From: Pseudobdellovibrionaceae bacterium
GTDB taxonomy: Bacteria; Bdellovibrionota; Bdellovibrionia; Bdellovibrionales; JAMPXM01
Length of the DNA: 64,000 bases
Reading direction: 5' to 3'
Assembly: GCA_947462815.1 (NCBI GenBank)
Contig: CANHQR010000006.1
Location: forward strand, 1 to 64,000
This document shows, piece by piece, positions 60,222 through 64,000 of this stretch; within the stretch, counting starts at the first letter, position 1; each line of letters starts with the position of its first letter. The position numbers were made by a program, and so were the translations under genes. The notes under the pieces are model-generated. The model was given only the letters and a program-made list of their open reading frames with translations. It did not search any database and was not told the origin of the DNA.

Positions 60222-61046
60222 ATGCGTTTCTCTCACGAAATGCTTCGCACCCTCAGGTGTCGAATCCCGACGCGGATCGCGTTGGCTTGGATCCTGAAGG
60301 CTTGGATCCTGAAGCTGAATTTGAAGCTGAATTGGAAGCTGAATTGGAAGCTGATTGGGATCCTGAATTGCGTACTGAAATGCATACTGATTTGCGTACT
60401 GATTTGCACATCCATAGCGTGCACGAAGGGCTTCAAACCCGATGACACTTGCTCACCCCATGTGGCTCAAGGCGAAGACCTCATGGACGATCAAAAATGG
60501 ACTGAGGCCGAGCGGACTCTCCTGCAAGCCTTGGAGCATTGCCGCGAGGTCCGTCAAGGCGGCACCTATCCCTCCATGACCTTGGCGACGCTCTACTTTC
60601 GGCAGCGCCGGTTTGTCGACGCTGTTCCTTACTTCGAATCTGCCATTCAAAGCGACCCGCAACTTGCTTTGGCCCACGTGAACTTATCCGCCAGTCTGCT
60701 GGAGGCAAAACGCTACGATGAGAGCATTCGCGGCGCTCAGCGCGCCCTCAAAATCTTGCAAGGTCAACCCGGCAGCGAGGCGAGCAAAGGCAAGCTCAAC
60801 TACAACATCGGTCTGGCGATCTACGACAAATTTGCCGAACAACAGCCCCGCCGGGTGGGCCAAGCCGAGCCCTACCTCAAAGAAGCCTCACGCTTGCTTC
60901 CGGACTTTGGCGGCGCTGACTTTTTGCTCGGTACGATCGCCGAGATCATTCACGAAAACACCGATTTGGCTCGCTCCCACTTCGCCAAGGCCTGCGAACG
61001 CGGCGATCAAATTGCCTGCTCCGCCAAACGCCGCGGTTCAAACTAA
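60222..61046 (+). CDS. TPR-repeat lipoprotein
   Basis: A 274-residue lipoprotein starting at ATG 60222. The signal region is unusual: residues 29-63 are written as four-residue units (KLNL, KLNW, KLNW, KLIG, ILNC, VLKC, ILIC, VLIC) from a 12-bp tandem DNA repeat and end in TSIAC, the lipobox. The mature part (about 68-274) has at least three tetratricopeptide repeats (WTEAERTLLQALEHCREV, FVDAVPYFESAIQSDPQLALAHVNL, YDESIRGAQRALKI, PYLKEASRLLPDF), a protein-interaction scaffold. Possible role in outer-membrane assembly or envelope complexes. Overlaps the convergent cyclase by 4 bp. Confidence 0.82.
   Translation: MRFSHEMLRTLRCRIPTRIALAWILKAWILKLNLKLNWKLNWKLIGILNCVLKCILICVLICTSIACTKGFKPDDTCSPHVAQGEDLMDDQKWTEAERTLLQALEHCREVRQGGTYPSMTLATLYFRQRRFVDAVPYFESAIQSDPQLALAHVNLSASLLEAKRYDESIRGAQRALKILQGQPGSEASKGKLNYNIGLAIYDKFAEQQPRRVGQAEPYLKEASRLLPDFGGADFLLGTIAEIIHENTDLARSHFAKACERGDQIACSAKRRGSN
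60285..60410. repeat. 15-bp and 12-bp tandem repeats in signal-peptide coding region
   Basis: Two identical 15-bp units (60285-60314) then eight 12-bp units (60315-60410) with consensus CTGAATTGNAAG, more alike at the left, more diverged to the right. In frame with the TPR lipoprotein gene. Confidence 0.9.
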
Positions 61047-63748
61047 AATTTTGTGGAAGCCGGCGGCTCGCCTAAAAGACGGCGACTTGGACCATCTTGG
61101 GGATAGCGCTTTAAAAACTCCAGAAGAAATTCTCGAGCCTCTTGCTTCGCGTTTCTTTCCGAAGCTTGCAGCGCCTGCTCAAACAGCTTGAGATCTTCAT
61201 CCGTAAAGGGATGTCGATCACCAAACTCAGGATGATCCAATAGCTCATAGACCTGCACGGCGTCCTGCTTACCCCGTAAGGTCACTCGCTCAATTCGTCG
61301 CACGCGAAACCGGGAATCGCGCCGCGAGAGTTCCGCTAAAGTACCCTGACTGATGAGAATTCGGACTCCATACTCTTTCGTGAGACCTTGAATCCGCGCC
61401 GCCGTATTCACTCCATCACCCATGATGGTGTAATTCCGAAGCCGCTCGGAACCAACGTTGCCCACCGCCATATCGCCAGAATGTAACCCGATGCCGATCT
61501 CAAGACTCGGTAGCCCCTCAAGCTTGAACTTCTCATTCACACCACGCAAACGACCCAAGGACTCCAGCGCGCAACGGGCCGCTCTCACGGCATGATCTTC
61601 TTGACGACCTGGCGCTCCAAAAAATGCCATGATGCCATCGCCGAGAAACTTATCCAAAGTTCCACCATTGGTGAAAATCACTTCGGTCATCGGCTCGAAG
61701 TAGGAGTTCAACATCTCGACAAGCCGCGCCGGATCCAGAAATTCCGAGAGGCTCGTGAACTGACGAATGTCGGAGAAAAAAGCGGTTAACTCGCGTTTTT
61801 CTCCGCCCAACTCAACTTGTCGACCTTCGCTCGTCAGAAGCTCCACAACGCTTGGAGCCACGTAGCGAGAAAACGTCGCACGAATCGTCTTGGTCCTCGC
61901 CGATTCAATCGCCGTCTTAAACAGCAAGAGAGTGAAGGCGCTCAAACCGATTTGCAAAATGACCGGTAGTAACGTGGTCTCCGCGTGGAGCTGACGGAAC
62001 AACCATGCGACATCGATCGCCCAGAGTCCGCCGACCAAAAAGGTCGCCACCCCCAACAAGACAAAGCCGCCAGACTTCCACGCGGTCCACGTCAACATAA
62101 GGCCGACCGACAGACTCGCCAAGAGAAGAATCCACGTCTCGGTCTTGAGTGAGCGCAAACCATCTCCACTGAGCAGATTGTCGAGGGCGTGGGCGTGAAT
62201 CTCCACACCCGGAAAATCCTTGAGAAAGGGGGTGGGCCGCAAGTCATAGTTTCCAATCGCGGTCACACCTAAGATGACAATTGAATCTTCCAACAGTTCG
62301 CGCTGGTCTTCACCCACGGCATCGGTGGATCCCGCCCGATGCACCGTCACCGACTTTCTCTCACGTAAAATATCCGACGCTTGAAGATGCGGAAACGAGT
62401 AGCGTGATCCTCGCCAATTCAAACGCAAGCTTCCTTGAACATCCGTATCGATCACTTCGCCCCGCTCAAAGCCTTCATCGGCACGAGCCACCTTAACTTG
62501 CCCAATTCCCCGCACGCGATCTTTGCGTTGCTGAGTTTCAACGCGCCATTGGCGATCTCGCAAGAGGCTGAAGGTTTTTGAGGCCAAGGGCAGTACACCC
62601 TGATCGCCGATCAGGAAGAATAACGGATAGCGGCGGCATTGCCCGTCCTGATCCAACTCGAGATTAAACATCGCATGATGCCGAGCCACTTCGGCGATTC
62701 GCGTGACGTTCGGCACGAGCTCCGAATAGACAGGATACAAGAGCTTTCCGGAGAGCTCTTTAAACTTCTCGATACTTTCCCGTGTCGGCAAGGACTGGAG
62801 CAGTTGATGCTCAGGCGTTTTCTCTCGACCCACCAAGACCGACCAGTCCTTCATCCAAACATTTTCAAAGTAGGGATCGGCCGTACCCAGTTCGATGCTT
62901 TCGGCATTGGGCGCTTGCAAAAAACGCCGACAGTACTCAGCCCAAATTCTTCGCCTTCGATCAATGCTTTCAGACTGTCCTTGATCCCTGAAGATATCTT
63001 GAAAGTAGCGATCAAAATAAACGCGGTACTCAATACTCTGCCAGAGCTGAACGCTAAGATGATCCAAATCAGCCATCATCAAGGCGGCCGCGGGATCTGT
63101 CGAAGTGGCCGCCACAAAACACGGGATCTTGTAGGCGGGCTCATTCTGCGCGCCCAAAAACGTGTTGCCGAGTATGATCTTGTCTTTGTGTTTTTCAATC
63201 ACTCGTCGGAGCTGCTCATCGCCATCTAAGCGCTGAACTTCGTCTGCTGTCAGCTGCAAGCGCTCCGGCCCCACCACGGCCTGAAGGCGCTCAACGAGGT
63301 TGTGTTCTTCTTCGCTAAAGGTCATATCGAGAGCGATGACTTTTGGATTGTAAAATGCGACTCGCTCGATGAGCTCAGCCATCACCGAACGCGGCCAGGG
63401 CCAGCGTCCTTGATCGCGAACGGACTCGTCATCGATGGCGACGATGCGAATCTTGTGTCGATCATCCGTCGGGCGGCGAAACTCTTTGCGATAGACGTAG
63501 GCCCAATCTTCAAGCTGCCTCAGCCAGGCTCGACGAGGGTGTCCCGAGTCCTCTTGAAGGCTCCACCCCAAAGTGAGGCAACTGATCAGGGTCAAAAGAA
63601 GTCCAACACTCAGGATCGTCCATCTTTCTGTGAGTTGATTGAGCTGGGAGCGAGACCCCGCTCGCGAGGAGGCTGGAGCTCCTCGCCCGACCCTAGAGAG
63701 TGCGGAGATCACTTGTTGACCGAGCTTCGCCAATCTCGCCAAGGCCAT
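61043..63748 (-). CDS. CHASE2-domain class III adenylate cyclase
   Basis: A 901-residue sensor cyclase. One N-terminal helix (SVGLLLTLISCLTLGW), a large extracytoplasmic CHASE2 sensor (about 75-510; IRIVAIDDESVRDQGRWPWPRSVMAELIERV, NPKVIALDMTFSEEE), three to four further helices (about 535-610), and a C-terminal cyclase domain (about 645-840). The metal Asp residues are present (AFFSDIRQFT, DKFLGDGIMAFFG), as is the transition-state pair in GVNTAARI; the Lys before FLGD and Thr in YTIMGD favour ATP. It should convert ATP to cAMP in response to an unknown periplasmic signal. A charged tail of 60 residues follows. Confidence 0.93.
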   Translation of the reverse strand: MALARLAKLGQQVISALSRVGRGAPASSRAGSRSQLNQLTERWTILSVGLLLTLISCLTLGWSLQEDSGHPRRAWLRQLEDWAYVYRKEFRRPTDDRHKIRIVAIDDESVRDQGRWPWPRSVMAELIERVAFYNPKVIALDMTFSEEEHNLVERLQAVVGPERLQLTADEVQRLDGDEQLRRVIEKHKDKIILGNTFLGAQNEPAYKIPCFVAATSTDPAAALMMADLDHLSVQLWQSIEYRVYFDRYFQDIFRDQGQSESIDRRRRIWAEYCRRFLQAPNAESIELGTADPYFENVWMKDWSVLVGREKTPEHQLLQSLPTRESIEKFKELSGKLLYPVYSELVPNVTRIAEVARHHAMFNLELDQDGQCRRYPLFFLIGDQGVLPLASKTFSLLRDRQWRVETQQRKDRVRGIGQVKVARADEGFERGEVIDTDVQGSLRLNWRGSRYSFPHLQASDILRERKSVTVHRAGSTDAVGEDQRELLEDSIVILGVTAIGNYDLRPTPFLKDFPGVEIHAHALDNLLSGDGLRSLKTETWILLLASLSVGLMLTWTAWKSGGFVLLGVATFLVGGLWAIDVAWLFRQLHAETTLLPVILQIGLSAFTLLLFKTAIESARTKTIRATFSRYVAPSVVELLTSEGRQVELGGEKRELTAFFSDIRQFTSLSEFLDPARLVEMLNSYFEPMTEVIFTNGGTLDKFLGDGIMAFFGAPGRQEDHAVRAARCALESLGRLRGVNEKFKLEGLPSLEIGIGLHSGDMAVGNVGSERLRNYTIMGDGVNTAARIQGLTKEYGVRILISQGTLAELSRRDSRFRVRRIERVTLRGKQDAVQVYELLDHPEFGDRHPFTDEDLKLFEQALQASERNAKQEAREFLLEFLKRYPQDGPSRRLLGEPPASTKF

Positions 63749-63784
63749 CCCCCACTCATCACTTGCAACGACGCTCGCTCAGAT

Positions 63785-63904
63785 GATCTCGAACGTGATC
63801 TCGAACGTGATCTCGAACGTGATTTCGAGCGTGATTTCGAACGTGATCATTGAACCGATTCTTGAGCCGATTCTTGAACCGATTCTTGAACCGATCCGGA
63901 ACCT
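63785..63904. repeat. 12-bp tandem repeat array upstream of the cyclase gene
   Basis: Ten contiguous 12-bp units with period kept throughout: five of GATCTCGAACGT type (63785-63844), five of GATTCTTGAACC type (63845-63904). The array sits 36 bp before the cyclase start codon. The window ends 96 bp further, with no other gene seen in 63749-64000. Confidence 0.9.
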
Positions 63905-64000
63905 CAGTCTTCAAAGAGCCGATCAAGCGATTGGCCAATCGACCGATCCATAGTCCAGATTTCAACCTGTTCTCTCTTGCAGCTCAAGACGCAGTGCTTT

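Noticed and set aside
60257-60445. 62-codon acidic frame (EAELEAELEAD repeats) inside the TPR lipoprotein gene
   Set aside because: Alternate-frame reading of the 12-bp repeat array; the other frame gives signal peptide, lipobox and TPRs.

Overview
This 64 kb window is a compact chromosomal segment of moderate-to-high GC from a Gram-negative, didermic bacterium. I infer a predatory or environmental member of Bdellovibrionota (Bdellovibrio/Oligoflexia relatives). Reasons: a very high share of outer-membrane barrels and lipoproteins, a giant lipoprotein built from Ig-like and delta-60 repeats (a repeat family described from Bdellovibrio, Myxococcus and Geobacter), a SpoIID/LytB protein in a diderm, a CHASE2 adenylate cyclase, a PilX/PilV/PilW-like minor-pilin operon, and many short lineage-specific exported proteins. 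The phylum is inference; no rRNA lies in the window. I see no prophage, insertion sequence or CRISPR array.

Layout. 0-6 kb: end of a DedA gene, then a TetR-TolC-RND efflux operon behind a palindromic operator candidate, with no adaptor gene. 6-16 kb: outer-membrane barrels, an endonuclease/phosphatase-fold lipoprotein, an unknown lipoprotein, an RlmL-like rRNA methyltransferase, a Tyr/Trp-rich secreted protein and a subtilase-like lipoprotein. 16-19 kb: an overlapping minus-strand operon (M14 peptidase, alpha/beta hydrolase, ChaN-like lipoprotein) that ends at a 142-nt inverted-repeat element. 19-33 kb: mostly housekeeping (RluA-type synthase, glutaredoxin, MutM, SohB, Mpo1-like, AsmA-like, GreA, NrnA, two BFD-type [2Fe-2S] proteins, EamA exporter, glyoxalase II, MazG-like, CysQ, tRNA-Val).

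33-50 kb: the 1850-residue repeat lipoprotein, ribosomal protein L33 (59 aa) with a strong terminator, a SAM methyltransferase, the second copy of the 142-nt element behind a barrel gene, the minor-pilin operon with a secreted EF-hand protein, another barrel and tRNA-Cys. 50-64 kb: a ComM/YifB relative whose ATPase motifs are eroded, an XerC/D recombinase, two lipoproteins, the NfeD-slipin-SpoIID operon, a zinc-ribbon protein, a TPR lipoprotein whose signal peptide is written in 12-bp tandem repeats, and a CHASE2 adenylate cyclase preceded by a 120-bp array of 12-bp repeats.

The most unusual signals are (1) two equally long 142-nt elements with complementary ends, each starting about 8 nt after the stop codon of a minus-strand envelope gene; (2) recurrent 11-15-bp tandem repeats near gene starts; (3) the ATPase-dead ComM paralogue; (4) the pilin operon with an unusually large PilX-like member; and (5) a Tyr/Trp-saturated secreted tail. 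Many start codons were moved inward from the longest open frame to the start with a ribosome binding site (RBS) or signal peptide; the reasons are in each entry.
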